From: Candidatus Competibacteraceae bacterium | GTDB lineage: Bacteria; Pseudomonadota; Gammaproteobacteria; Competibacterales; Competibacteraceae | Assembly (NCBI GenBank): GCA_016713505.1 | Contig: JADJPA010000002.1 | Location: 372,001-436,000 of the forward strand | Length of the DNA stretch: 64,000 bases | Direction: 5' to 3' | Shown: piece by piece, positions 45,147 through 54,500 of the stretch | How the letters are laid out: the number at the start of each line of letters is the position of its first letter | Numbering within the stretch: position 1 is the first letter of the stretch | The notes under the pieces: model-generated | What the model saw: only the letters and a program-made list of their open reading frames with translations | Told to the model about the DNA's origin: nothing | The model's database searches: none | Program-made: the position numbers and the translations under genes

Positions 45147-45485
45147 TTACGAGCGATATGCCGCATCATCATCGGGATACAGCGAGAGCAATCGTAGCCA
45201 ACCCCCTTCATCCTGATACGCCACAGCCCGAAAGCCCTGATTGATCCGCAAGCTATACAAGCGGTGGCCGTCCGGGCCGCTACGGGAATGGATCGCCTCC
45301 CACCGCAAACCCCGATCCTGATAAACCTGCGCCCAGCGTAAGCTCGACGGCTTGCGCAATGTCGCTAGTACCGCCAGTTGTTGGGCCTTCTCCAGCGCGA
45401 ATAACTGTCGCTGAAAAACCGGATTATTGAGATCGAGCCGAACGGCGTCGGGTTGGTCGGCGCGGGCGCTCACGGCGAGCCGCAT
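45147..45485 (-). CDS. RelE/HigB-like toxin candidate
   Basis: 112 residues. The C-terminal half (RWEAIHSRSGPDGHRLYSLRINQGFRAVAYQDEGGWLRLLSLYPDDDAAY) has the beta-sheet pattern and basic/aromatic residues of ParE/RelE-superfamily mRNA interferases. RINQGFRAVAY sits where RVTxxYRxxF is usual. The start overlaps the upstream AbrB-like gene by 16 bases, the normal layout of a toxin-antitoxin pair with the antitoxin first. Toxic activity is inferred from this context. Confidence 0.7.
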   Translation of the reverse strand: MRLAVSARADQPDAVRLDLNNPVFQRQLFALEKAQQLAVLATLRKPSSLRWAQVYQDRGLRWEAIHSRSGPDGHRLYSLRINQGFRAVAYQDEGGWLRLLSLYPDDDAAYRS

Positions 45486-45721
45486 TCTAGACTGTCAAGA
45501 TCGGTTTCCGCCGGCGGGTGCGACTCGGCCCACGCGATGGCCTCATCAAGATCGGCTCGCACTTTAGGCGTGTGAAGCCAAAGCTCGCTGTCGGGGATAA
45601 ATTCGCCGAGTTTAAGCAGCCACACACCCGGTTCTAGTTCGTCCACTAGCACCTGCCGCCTCGCATAGGCTTTGCCTAGCGTAATTTGGCCGCTTTGACC
45701 CACCGTCTTTACCAGTCCCAT
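45470..45721 (-). CDS. AbrB-type antitoxin candidate
   Basis: 83 residues. LVKTVGQSGQITLGKAYARRQVLVDELEPGVWLLKLGEF is a swapped-hairpin AbrB/SpoVT-like DNA-binding domain. The acidic tail (DLDEAIAWAESHPPAETDLDSLE) would bind the toxin. I start at 45721 because a candidate -10 box lies at 45754-45759, which puts the alternative ATGs at 45763 and 45748 upstream of or at the expected transcript start. Confidence 0.7.
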   Translation of the reverse strand: MGLVKTVGQSGQITLGKAYARRQVLVDELEPGVWLLKLGEFIPDSELWLHTPKVRADLDEAIAWAESHPPAETDLDSLECGSP

Positions 45722-45753
45722 ACCCTTAGCCCCGTGATAAAAAATCATGCCGC

Positions 45754-45759
45754 ATGATA
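45754..45759 (-). promoter_or_regulatory. extended -10 promoter of the AbrB/RelE-like module
   Basis: On the minus strand TGC-TATCAT matches an extended -10 box. It is embedded in a cluster of three CATG elements (45746-45764) that could serve as the autoregulatory operator. The predicted transcript start is about 26 bases before the ATG at 45721. Confidence 0.45.
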
Positions 45760-45886
45760 GCATGAAAAAGTGTTGACGGCGTTTTCAATGCTGGAGGCAT
45801 GAAGTAAAGCTTTGGCTTTTGCTTGTAATCAAGCTCAGTTTGGCGCTATACAGCGCTAGGCTCCGACCAGCCGGAGCCCATCCAAC

Positions 45887-46042
45887 TCTTGCGGGTGTCC
45901 CAGCGGGAAGAATCGGGAACGCGGTGTGATTCCGCGACGCGCCCAGCGCTGTGAGGGGGACCGTTCCAGCAACACGCCACTGACCGCGGTCGGGAAGGCG
46001 CTGGGCCGGGTCGAACCCAAGTCAGAAGACCGGCCCGCAAGA
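45887..46042 (+). promoter_or_regulatory. cobalamin (B12) riboswitch
   Basis: The closing helix P1 is a 9-bp pairing of 45887-45895 with 46034-46042. Inside are GGGAAC, GCGGTGTGATTCC, CGCCACTGACC and GGGAAGGCG in the expected order, and the B12 box AAGTCAGAAGACCGGCC at 46019-46035. The element lies 54 bases upstream of bluB, a vitamin B12 synthesis gene. A further hairpin with CCAGCGGC and GCCGCTGG arms (46050-46073) between aptamer and ATG is the probable expression platform. Binding of adenosylcobalamin should lower bluB expression. Confidence 0.92.
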
Positions 46043-46096
46043 CCGTCAACCAGCGGCAAGGCCGGGCCGCTGGCGATCCTTCATTCAGGGGACGCC

Positions 46097-46870
46097 ATGA
46101 AGATCGAACCGCTCGGCTCGCCAGCCGATTCCGACCACGCGGCCGCCATCCGCGCCGCCGTCTATCAAACCATCTTCTCTCGCCGCGACGTGCGCGGTCA
46201 GTTTTTATCCGACCCGATCCCGGATGGCGTGCTGTCGCGCTTGCTCACCGCCGCCCACTTCGCGCCCTCGGTCGGTTTCATGCAACCGTGGAGTTTTCTG
46301 CTGGTGCGCGATCCGGCGATCAAGCAGCAAGTGCACGACGCCTTCCTGCACGCCAACGCCGAAGCCGCCTTGCTGTTCGAGGAAGAGCGCCGAGAGCGCT
46401 ACCAGCAATTGCGCCTGCAAGGTATCCTCGAAGCGCCGCTCAACCTGTGCGTGACCTGCGACCGGGACCGGGCCGGCCCGGTGGTGTTGGGGCGCACGCA
46501 CAACAAGGCGATGGACCTGTACAGCACGGTGTGCGCGGTGCAAAACCTGTGGCTCGCGGCCCGCGCCGAAGGGATCGGCGTCGGTTGGGTCAGCATCTTT
46601 CGCGCGTCCGCGCTGCGCGAGATTTTGCAACTCCCGTCGCGCATCGTCCCGGTCGCCTATCTGTGTGTGGGCTACGTCAGCCATTTCAACAACCGCCCGG
46701 ATTTGGAAGTGGCCGGCTGGCGCGAGCGCTTGCCGCTGGAACACTTGGTCTATTTGGATCGCTGGGGCGAAACCGGCGGCGACGCCACCACCAATTTGCG
46801 CGAACACTTGCGGCGGGATCAGCGAGACGCAAGATGGCTGAGCAGCTTTTCGACCGCCGCGACAGGATGA
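46097..46870 (+). CDS. bluB: 5,6-dimethylbenzimidazole synthase
   Basis: 257 residues. Oxygen-dependent conversion of reduced FMN to 5,6-dimethylbenzimidazole, the lower ligand of B12. The nitroreductase-like FMN-binding N-terminus FSRRDVRGQFLSDPIP, the AAHFAPSVGFMQPWSFLL helix and VTCDRDRAGPVVLGRTHN are BluB-specific features. The conserved Asp-Arg region and the lid are present. The ATG at 46097 follows AGGGGA; the longer frame from 45926 would run through the riboswitch and is rejected. No other cob genes are in the window. Confidence 0.95.
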   Translation: MKIEPLGSPADSDHAAAIRAAVYQTIFSRRDVRGQFLSDPIPDGVLSRLLTAAHFAPSVGFMQPWSFLLVRDPAIKQQVHDAFLHANAEAALLFEEERRERYQQLRLQGILEAPLNLCVTCDRDRAGPVVLGRTHNKAMDLYSTVCAVQNLWLAARAEGIGVGWVSIFRASALREILQLPSRIVPVAYLCVGYVSHFNNRPDLEVAGWRERLPLEHLVYLDRWGETGGDATTNLREHLRRDQRDARWLSSFSTAATG

Positions 46871-46996
46871 TGGTCTTCTTGGAAAGCGTTGAAAGCCGGG
46901 GCAGTTCAGTCGCGAGCCCGCCAGCGCGCCGGCGCTCGCCCATTTAAATTCACCGCGCGGGAATAAATGCGCACCGTCGGGTGTTAACGCCTATGA

Positions 46997-47019
46997 GAGC
47001 CGAGCGAAAGCTCGGGCTC
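46997..47019. terminator. GNRA-loop hairpin after bluB
   Basis: GAGCC and GAGC pair with GCTC and GGCTC around a GAAA tetraloop, with a one-base bulge. A second imperfect hairpin with GCGAGC and GCTCGC arms lies at 46912-46939. They occupy the 274-base gap between bluB and the next gene, which contains no other gene that I can see. Confidence 0.4.
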
Positions 47020-47144
47020 CGGCGAAGTCCCCCGGCCACTCCCAACGGGTTCTTCCGAGAATTCAGCCGCTTTCTTACCAAGAAGCCGCTGGCGGCTCTA
47101 CCTACGGTGATGGCGCTCTTTCAACCGACCGATGGAGAATTACC

Positions 47145-48320
47145 GTGTTTGCCAGAACGTTCACTGCCTCGATGCTGGTCTTAACTTCAGTCATGGTGTT
47201 ACCCGCGCACGCGAGCAACAGCGCTTACGAGCCAAGGAATTTAGTTGCCGATCAGCCCGGCTCGGCCAACACCGATCCCAAGCTGGTCAACGCCTGGGGC
47301 ATCGCTTTCAACCCCAACGCTCTGGTTTGGGTGGCCAACGCCGGCACCGGAACGTCCACGCTCTACGACGGCGCGGGAACGCCTTCGACCTTGGTCGTCA
47401 CCGTCCCGGATGGCAATCCGACCGGCATCGTCTTCAACGGCTCCAACGACTTCGTCGCCGGCGGCAACCCTAGCCGGTTCATTTTCGCGACTGAGAGCGG
47501 CACCCTGGCGGCTTGGGCGCCCGCGCCTTCCTCTCCACCGCCCACGGCCGCCGTCACCGTCCGCGACAATTCCGCCGCCGGCGCGATTTACAAGGGTCTC
47601 GCCCTGGCCGCGAACGGTGCGGGACATTTCCTCTACGCCACGGATTTTCATAACAATAAAATCGATGTATTCGACAAGGATTTCAAGCCTGTCACACCCG
47701 CCGGTTCTTTCAGTGACCCCACCATCCCCCCCGGCTTTGCTCCTTTCGGCATCCAAAATCTCAACGGCGATCTTTACGTCACCTACGCCCAGCAGGACCA
47801 AAACCGAGAAGACGACGTGGCGGGTCGCGGCCTCGGTTTTGTCGACGTCTTCGACGCCGACGGTCGCCTCGTCCGTCGCTTCGCCTCGCGCGGTAACCTC
47901 AACGCACCCTGGGGCCTAGCCGTTGCTCCCGCCAGCTTCGGCCAGTTCGGCAATCGCTTGCTGGTCGGCAATTTCGGGGACGGCGCCATCAATGCCTACG
48001 ATCTCGCTAGCGGTAAGTTTCGGGGCCAACTCCAGCGGGCCGACCGTCAACCCGTGCGAATTGATGGACTCTGGGGCTTGAGTTTCGGCAACGGCGTCTC
48101 GAACCAACCGACCAACACCTTGTTTTTCACCGCCGGTCCCGACGGCGAAGCTCACGGTCTCTACGGTCGGATCGACGTGGTTGCCACCAACAACGGCAAC
48201 GATGGCTCTCCAACGGGTGGCGGCAACGGCAACGATGATTCCGGCAACCATACCGGCGGCGGTGGCGCTGATGATTCCGGTAACGGTGCCGGAAACGATG
48301 ATCCGGGCAACCATCGCTAG
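47145..48320 (+). CDS. TIGR03118-family exported beta-propeller protein
   Basis: 391 residues with a Sec signal peptide (LVLTSVMVLPAHA-S). The mature part has repeated blades: LVNAWGIAFNP, GNPTGIVFNG, YKGLALAANG, PWGLAVAP and DGLWGLSFGNG, typical of the TIGR03118 family of unknown function. The last ~50 residues are Gly/Asn/Asp-rich (GGGNGNDDSGN type repeats), possibly a flexible or calcium-binding tail. Start is GTG at 47145 with GGAG upstream. It is followed 51 bases later by a lipoprotein gene in the same direction. Confidence 0.85.
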   Translation: MFARTFTASMLVLTSVMVLPAHASNSAYEPRNLVADQPGSANTDPKLVNAWGIAFNPNALVWVANAGTGTSTLYDGAGTPSTLVVTVPDGNPTGIVFNGSNDFVAGGNPSRFIFATESGTLAAWAPAPSSPPPTAAVTVRDNSAAGAIYKGLALAANGAGHFLYATDFHNNKIDVFDKDFKPVTPAGSFSDPTIPPGFAPFGIQNLNGDLYVTYAQQDQNREDDVAGRGLGFVDVFDADGRLVRRFASRGNLNAPWGLAVAPASFGQFGNRLLVGNFGDGAINAYDLASGKFRGQLQRADRQPVRIDGLWGLSFGNGVSNQPTNTLFFTAGPDGEAHGLYGRIDVVATNNGNDGSPTGGGNGNDDSGNHTGGGGADDSGNGAGNDDPGNHR

Positions 48321-48371
48321 CCGCTTTCTTGCCGGCCTCAACTAGTCCGTGGTTTCAAGGAAATCAATACG

Positions 48372-48956
48372 ATGAGACTTTCACAGTACCGACTTGGGTC
48401 TAGGGCTTCAATGATGAGGCCGCCGTGCGGCGGCGGCAGTCTTCGTGTGGCGCTCAGCCTACTGGTGGCCGGCTGCACGTCGAACCCCTTCATCCCGCCG
48501 GACATACCGGCGGCGCTTCGTGTTCCCCAGGGCCAATCGGTCTTCCTGGAAGCGCTGGCGACCGGAGTGCAAATTTATGAGTGCGCGGCCAAATCTGACG
48601 AACCGTCCGGTTTTGCATGGACCTTTAAAGCGCCGGAGGCCACGCTGACGGATCGCACGGGTCGCTCCATCGGCAAACACTATGCCGGGCCGACTTGGGA
48701 ATCCGCCGACGGCAGCGCCGTAGTGGCTGAGGTTTCGTCGCGCGATCCCGGTCCAGACCCGTCCGCCATCCCCTGGCTGCTCTTAAAGGCCAAATCGACC
48801 TCGGGCGCGGGCGAGCTCAGTCGCACCCAAAGCATTCAGCGGGTCCGCACCACGGGCGGTGTCGCTCCCACCCGACTTTGTTCTTCAAACAATGTGAAGC
48901 AGCTCGTGCGAGTGCCCTACACAGCCACCTACTACTTTTATCGCGTGGTTTCTTGA
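48372..48956 (+). CDS. DUF3455 lipoprotein
   Basis: 194 residues. A lipobox-like LLVAGC follows a basic leader (lipidation predicted at C35). The DUF3455 hallmarks are all present: ALATGVQIYECA, APEATLTD, HYAGPTWES, IPWLLLKAKS, IQRVRTTGG and VPYTATYYFYR. The function of the domain is unknown. AAGGAA precedes the ATG. The same strand and short gap suggest co-expression with the TIGR03118 protein. Confidence 0.88.
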   Translation: MRLSQYRLGSRASMMRPPCGGGSLRVALSLLVAGCTSNPFIPPDIPAALRVPQGQSVFLEALATGVQIYECAAKSDEPSGFAWTFKAPEATLTDRTGRSIGKHYAGPTWESADGSAVVAEVSSRDPGPDPSAIPWLLLKAKSTSGAGELSRTQSIQRVRTTGGVAPTRLCSSNNVKQLVRVPYTATYYFYRVVS

Positions 48957-48996
48957 AGGGCGTCATGGCGGCCGCCGTCGTTCGAAGCAGAGGAGT

Positions 48997-50637
48997 TCAG
49001 ATCGGCGTCGCTTTGAACTCGCGGGCGTACTTGTCCAAACCGCCCAGCGTGCCGCAAACGAACAGTACGTCATCGGCGCGCACCCGGAATTCATCGTCGA
49101 ATTTGACAAAGACATCCTGGCCCCGCTCCACTGCGATCACGGCCGCGCCGGTGCGCTCGCGCACCTGCGCTCGCCACGGGTGCAGGCCCGCCAGCAAACC
49201 CGCGCCCAACCGCATGAACTTAAGCCGTTGCTCGACCGCCACTGCTTGTTCGCCGAGCAGATGGTAAGCCAGGATTTCGCCGGCCACCTGACCGACCGAC
49301 AGCGCAAAATCCGCACCCGCCTGATAGAGGCGGGGAACGTTCGGCGCCCGGTTGACGCGCACGATCAGCGGCACCTCCGGGGCGTAGTCACGGACCACCG
49401 CCGTGGCGAACACCCCTTCGCTATCGTTGCTCAGGGCCAGCACCACCGCGCTCGCCGCGCGCACGTTGGCTTGTTCCAGCGTGGTGTGTTCGAGCACGTT
49501 GCCGACCACATCGACACCGGGCGCGAGCTGTCCGTCGATGACGGTCGTGGTTTCGCGGGCGTCGCGCAGCATTTCCACCACCTTGCCGCCGACCGTGCCG
49601 TAACCGGCCACCACGATGGGACCGGTGCGGCGGATCGGCGCGGCCAGACGCTCGACCTGAACCAGATGGGCCTGGGTGCCGACCGCAACCAGAATCGCGC
49701 CCGGTTCGATGCGCGTGTGCGGCCCCTTGACCGTGGTGAAACGACCACTGTGCCATTGCCCGATCACGGTCACGCCGTGGCGTTCGCGCAGGTGTAAGTC
49801 GCCGAGCAACTGCCCGGCCAGCGGGCTGTCCGCCCGCACGCGGAACTCCGCCAAATCGACCTGTGCGCCCAACAGATGCAAGCCTTCGGCCGGCGGGTTG
49901 ATACGGGTGCTGGCGCGAGCCGCCAGCGCCGCGCCGAGTACGTGGGTCGGGGTGAACACCGCTGAGGCGCCCACTTTCAGCATCGGCGGCCGATAGAGCG
50001 GATTGTCGGCCAGCGCGTAGACCGGCCCCTCAAAGCCCCGCTCGCGCACCACCAAAATGCAAGTGGCGTTGGCGTGATCGTCGGCGTTGGTTACCACCGC
50101 TTGTGCTTGTTCCACTCCCGCCAGCGCCTCCGGGTCTTCATCCAGACTGCCGTAGACGACCGGATAATCACGCTCGCGCAGATTGCGGGCCAACGCCATG
50201 TCTTCCTCGAAGATCACGAAGGCGGAACCGATCCGCTGGCATTCCTCCAGCAGGGAATCAATCGCCGGGCCGTAGCGATAAAACAGCGTCCGCCCAGCCA
50301 TCGGCGGCAGCACGCGCGGCAAGCGCGCCTCGAACCGCTCCTCAAAATAGGGCAGCACATAAATCGGAAAGATCATGAACACCAGAAACATCCCGATGAA
50401 CTGCGTCAGCATGACGAACAACGTCATCAGCGGGTGGCTCCAACGGGCATCGGCCCCATAGCCGGTGGTGGTCAGGGTCTCGGAGGCCCACTCAAGGCTG
50501 GCCCAGAACCCCCGGGGGTTGCCTTCCAAATAGTGCATGCCGAGCATGTACAGACTGCCCAGGACCAGCACCGCCGCTGGCAACAACGCGAGCAGTGCGA
50601 GCAGGCGGCGGGTCGAGCGCTGGAATCGGTAAAGCAC
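48997..50637 (-). CDS. potassium channel with tandem RCK (TrkA-N/TrkA-C) domains
   Basis: 546 residues. Two transmembrane helices (about 10-34 and 70-94) flank a pore loop with selectivity filter TTGYG (57-61). The cytoplasmic part has two Rossmann RCK units; the second carries an intact dinucleotide motif VVAGYGTVGG. TrkA-C-like domains follow each. This is the MthK/Kch type of ligand-gated K+ channel. Start is GTG at 50637 with GGAGG upstream. It is divergent from a small unknown gene across a palindromic promoter region. Confidence 0.92.
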   Translation of the reverse strand: MLYRFQRSTRRLLALLALLPAAVLVLGSLYMLGMHYLEGNPRGFWASLEWASETLTTTGYGADARWSHPLMTLFVMLTQFIGMFLVFMIFPIYVLPYFEERFEARLPRVLPPMAGRTLFYRYGPAIDSLLEECQRIGSAFVIFEEDMALARNLRERDYPVVYGSLDEDPEALAGVEQAQAVVTNADDHANATCILVVRERGFEGPVYALADNPLYRPPMLKVGASAVFTPTHVLGAALAARASTRINPPAEGLHLLGAQVDLAEFRVRADSPLAGQLLGDLHLRERHGVTVIGQWHSGRFTTVKGPHTRIEPGAILVAVGTQAHLVQVERLAAPIRRTGPIVVAGYGTVGGKVVEMLRDARETTTVIDGQLAPGVDVVGNVLEHTTLEQANVRAASAVVLALSNDSEGVFATAVVRDYAPEVPLIVRVNRAPNVPRLYQAGADFALSVGQVAGEILAYHLLGEQAVAVEQRLKFMRLGAGLLAGLHPWRAQVRERTGAAVIAVERGQDVFVKFDDEFRVRADDVLFVCGTLGGLDKYAREFKATPI

Positions 50638-50707
50638 CTCAAATCCTCCGAAGCATCGGCCGCCGGCAAACGCGCGTTCGCCGCGGCCCTTCTCGAACTC
50701 ATCATGG

Positions 50708-50739
50708 ATTTTGTGCAGCGCACAAAATTCTGCTACAAT
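50708..50739 (+). promoter_or_regulatory. promoter overlapped by a palindrome
   Basis: TTGTGC (50711-50716) and TACAAT (50734-50739), 17 bases apart and with TGC before the -10, form a sigma70-like promoter for the gene at 50770. A perfect inverted repeat, ATTTTGTGC and GCACAAAAT with a 3-base spacer (50708-50728), covers the -35 box. A repressor bound there would block transcription. The repressor is unknown. Confidence 0.55.
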
Positions 50740-50769
50740 CTAATTTAGTCAACAATAACCGTAACAGCC

Positions 50770-51231
50770 ATGTACATCGTAGATGATCCTACCTTGGCGT
50801 TGCTCGTCCGATTCGCGGGAGGTGATCGCTCCCTGAATTTGTCGGATGCCGAATTTTTGTTCAAGCAACTAGAAGCCATCGAAGAGTACGTCAGCCACTA
50901 CTCAGCCGAGGAGCGTCAGGCGCGCGCCATGGAGTGGGTCGAGATGCACGCTCGCGAATACCGCCAGCGCTGGCAGAAACGCGCGGCGTTCGTGGCCCTG
51001 TCCCGTTCGCGCTGCACCGATTGTCCGCTGGTGGACGATAGCTCGACCGAGCCATGCGCCGTGCACAAGCACTGGTTGGACCTGTTGCGCCGCTATGCCA
51101 CCGACGATCTGTCGGATCACGACTACATCCATGATGCGCTGAGCCTGTTGGACACGCATCGGGATCGGCTGAAAGTCGGTCGGTCGCGCCGGTGCTCGCC
51201 GGACAGCCGCACCGAACTGATGGCCGGCTGA
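50770..51231 (+). CDS. hypothetical protein with CxxC-C cluster
   Basis: 153 residues, family not recognised. The N-terminal 60 residues are helical and acidic (LSDAEFLFKQLEAIEEYVSHYSAEERQ). The middle has CTDCPLVDDSSTEPCAVHKHW, where three Cys and two His could bind a metal or Fe-S centre. The C-terminus is helical with a basic end. No signal peptide or membrane segment. It has its own well-formed promoter (50711-50739) covered by a palindrome, so it is probably a regulated, real gene. Confidence 0.65.
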   Translation: MYIVDDPTLALLVRFAGGDRSLNLSDAEFLFKQLEAIEEYVSHYSAEERQARAMEWVEMHAREYRQRWQKRAAFVALSRSRCTDCPLVDDSSTEPCAVHKHWLDLLRRYATDDLSDHDYIHDALSLLDTHRDRLKVGRSRRCSPDSRTELMAG

Positions 51232-51555
51232 GGAACGCCGACAATCCCTCGTTGCGCGGCGGTCCGCTTGGCCGCCGTGTGCCTTCCCTCCCGCTCCGTC
51301 GCGAGCGCCCGGCGGTCGCCGGCAAGAGCGACGCTGCGAGTTTTCTCCTCCCAGCGCTCGCCGCATCCTGACCGCCGCGCCGGCGCTGACCATTTCCTTT
51401 CGTCCAATCCAACTGAGACGGTAAGCCTTTTGGCGGTTTCAGGGTAAGATGCGCGCCATGCTTGTCAAGCAAATTGGCCATCGCACGGCCCTCGGCGCGA
51501 CCGACGCCAGCGTGGCCATTCACAGCGCGATCCGCTACGCCGTGGAGTTTCCCCA
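51232..51555. other. intergenic region before the CheB-CheR fusion gene
   Basis: 324 bases. A short plus-strand frame from 51460 (ATG) to about 51612 overlaps the next gene's start and encodes ~50 residues without recognisable similarity. Otherwise no gene or clear terminator is seen. The promoter of the CheB-CheR gene is expected here. Confidence 0.4.
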
Positions 51556-54500
51556 ATGCCAGACGACGATCACTCGCAAGGCCCTAGCAAGCCTTCTAGC
51601 CCGGCTTACTACGTAGGCATCGGGGCTTCGGCCGGCGGTCTGGAAGCGCTGGAATCCTTTTTTTCGCAAATGACCGCCGACAGCGGCATGGCCTTCATCG
51701 TCATCCAGCATCTCTCGCCCGACTACAAGAGCATGATGGTCGAACTGCTCTCCAAGCGCACCACCATGCCGGTGCGGCGGGCCGAGGAAGGAATGCGGGT
51801 CGAGGCCGATTCGGTTTATCTCATCCCGCCCAAGAAGATTCTGTCGATCGTGCGCGGCAAGTTGCTGCTCAGCGAATCGGACCCCAATCGCGGACTCAAC
51901 CTGCCCATCGACGTGTTCTTGCGCTCGCTGGCCCAAGATCAGGCCGAGAAGACCATCGCCATCATCTTGTCCGGCACCGGCAGCGACGGCGTGCGCGGCA
52001 TCCGGGCCATCAAGGAAGCGGGCGGGGTCGTGCTGGTGCAAAACGAGGAGTCGGCCCGCTTCGACGGTATGCCCCGCGCCGCCGTTTCGACCGGGCTGGC
52101 CGATTTCATTTTGCCGCCCGACACCATGCCCGAGCGGCTGCTGTCCTTCATTCACAATCCCTACGCTCCCAAGTCCGATCAGCCGCCGGCCCTGCTGTCC
52201 GATGAGGATGGCCTGGCGCGCATCTTCGCGCTGTTGCGCGAACGCACGCGGGTGGATTTCACGCACTACAAGCCCAGCACGATGATCCGGCGCATCGAAC
52301 GGCGCATGACGATGAACCAAATCCACGATCTTCGCGACTACGTGAGGTTCATGGAGAGTTACGCCGGTGAAGTGATGGTGCTCTATCGGGAGCTGCTGAT
52401 CGGCGTCACCAGCTTTTTCCGCGATCGTGAAGTCTTCGATGAGTTGGAGAACAAGCACCTGCCGCAGCTGTTCGAACGCGTCGAAACCAGGGAAGTCCGA
52501 TTTTGGGTGGCCGGCTGTTCCACCGGCGAGGAGGCCTATACCCTGGCCATACTGGGGCGCGAGGTGCTGGAGCGTCTGGGCAAGCGGACCGACATCAAGA
52601 TTTTCGCCACCGATCTGGACCACGACGCCATCCTGCGCGCCAGCAGCGGCGTCTATCCCGAAAGCATCGTCGCCGACCTGCCGCCGGGCTATCTGAGCAA
52701 ATATTTTCACCGCCGGCAAGACCATCATTATCAGGTGGATCGGTCCTTGCGCGAAATGGTGGTTTTCGCCCAGCACAATCTGATCAAGGATCCGCCCTTC
52801 ACCAAGATCGAACTGGTCAGTTGCCGCAATTTGCTGATTTACTTGCAGCCGATCTTGCAGCGCAAGGCCATGGAGTTGATGAACTTCTCGCTCAACCCGC
52901 AGGGGCTGTTGCTGCTGGGCAGCAGCGAAACGCCGGGCGATTTGAGCGACGCCTTCGAGACGCTGCATCAGAAGTTCAAAATCTACGCATCCAAAGGCAA
53001 GCGTAATCCGACCGGGAACAGCTTGGAATTTACCACGCTTTCCGAACCGCGCCTGAAGTACGGCCGCCCGCGCTTTTCGAACAGTCCCCCGCCGCGCGAC
53101 CCCCAGGAGGAACGCCTGCTGGACCGCCTCTTGCAAGCCTTGGCCGACGACTATGTGCCGCTGGCCGTGGTGGTGAACGAACAGCGGGAGGCGCTGTACA
53201 TCCTGGGCGACCCGGAGGGTTACTTTCGGCTCCAGCCCGGCAAGATGCTAAACGATGTGACCAAGATTGTGGCGCGGGATTTGGCCACCCCGCTGGCCAC
53301 CGGCTTGCAACGGGTTTTCAGTGTCGGCGACGAACTAAAATACAGCGGCATCCGAGTGAAACAGCACGATGGAACGCGGACCGTGCAAATCCGCATCCGG
53401 CTGTTGCCGGGCAAACGGGGCCAGGAAGTACTGGCGGTGGTGCTTATCGAGGCGGGCGTCGCGCAACCGCCCGAGCCGGCCTCGGTCGGGACGTCGGTTT
53501 ACGACCTGGACCGCGGAGCCGAGCAGCGCATCCGCGACTTGGAGCAAGAGCTCCAGTTTTCGCGGGAAAACCTGCAAGCCACCATCGAGGAACTGGAAAC
53601 AGCCAACGAAGAGCTGCAAGCCACCAATGAAGAGCTTCTGGCCAGCAACGAGGAACTGCAAAGCACCAACGAGGAACTGCAAAGCACCAACGAGGAACTG
53701 CAATCGGTCAACGAGGAACTGCACACCGTCAACGCCGAGCATCAAAGTAAAATCGTTGAATTGATTGAATTAAATAATGATTTGGACAATCTGATCACCA
53801 GCACCCGGATCGCGACGCTGTTTCTTGATGAAAACATGATCATCCGTCGGTTCACGCCGGGCATCAAACAGATCTTCAAGATACTGGACGGCGACGTGGG
53901 GCGTCCGGTGAGCCACCTGCTCCACACCCTAACGGACGTGGAGCCTTACGAACTCGCTCGGACGGTGATGCGCGGCGACGGCGAGCAGAAGCGCGAAGTC
54001 CACACCGAGGACGGCGCTTGGTTTTTAATGCGGGTCCTGCCTTATTATGTCAGCGCGGAAATGGTTTCCGGCGTGGTGCTGACCTTTACCGACATCAGCT
54101 TGCTCAAGATAGCGCGGGAAGCATTGTCGGAGCGGGAGACGCGGCTGACCAGCTTGTATCGCGCCGTGCCGGTCGGGGTCGGGCGGATCGTCAAGCGCGT
54201 GTTTCTGGAAGCCAACCAGCAGCTGTGTCAAATGTTGGGGTATGACAGCGAAGAACTGATCGGCCAGAGCACGCGCGTGCTATACCTATCGGATGAGGCG
54301 TTCGAATCCGCCGGCAAGGATTTTTACGGACGCATTCAAGAGCAAGGCACCGGAACGGTGGAGACGCGCTGGCGGCGTCGGGATGGAATGATTATGCCGG
54401 TACTGATCAGCGGTTCGGTGCTCGATCCCGAAAATTCCGACGACGGGGTGATCTTTGCCGTGCTGGATTTGTCGGATCGCGAGAGCGCACTCGCCAAGCT

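Noticed and set aside
51460..51612. Small plus-strand frame of about 50 codons overlapping the CheB-CheR start
   Set aside because: A weak ribosome-like site is present, but there is no conservation evidence and the overlap with a confident gene makes it doubtful.
53575..53740. Tandem DNA repeats in the CheB-CheR-PAS gene
   Set aside because: They are explained by coiled-coil heptads of NEELQ type in the protein; not a separate repeat element or CRISPR.
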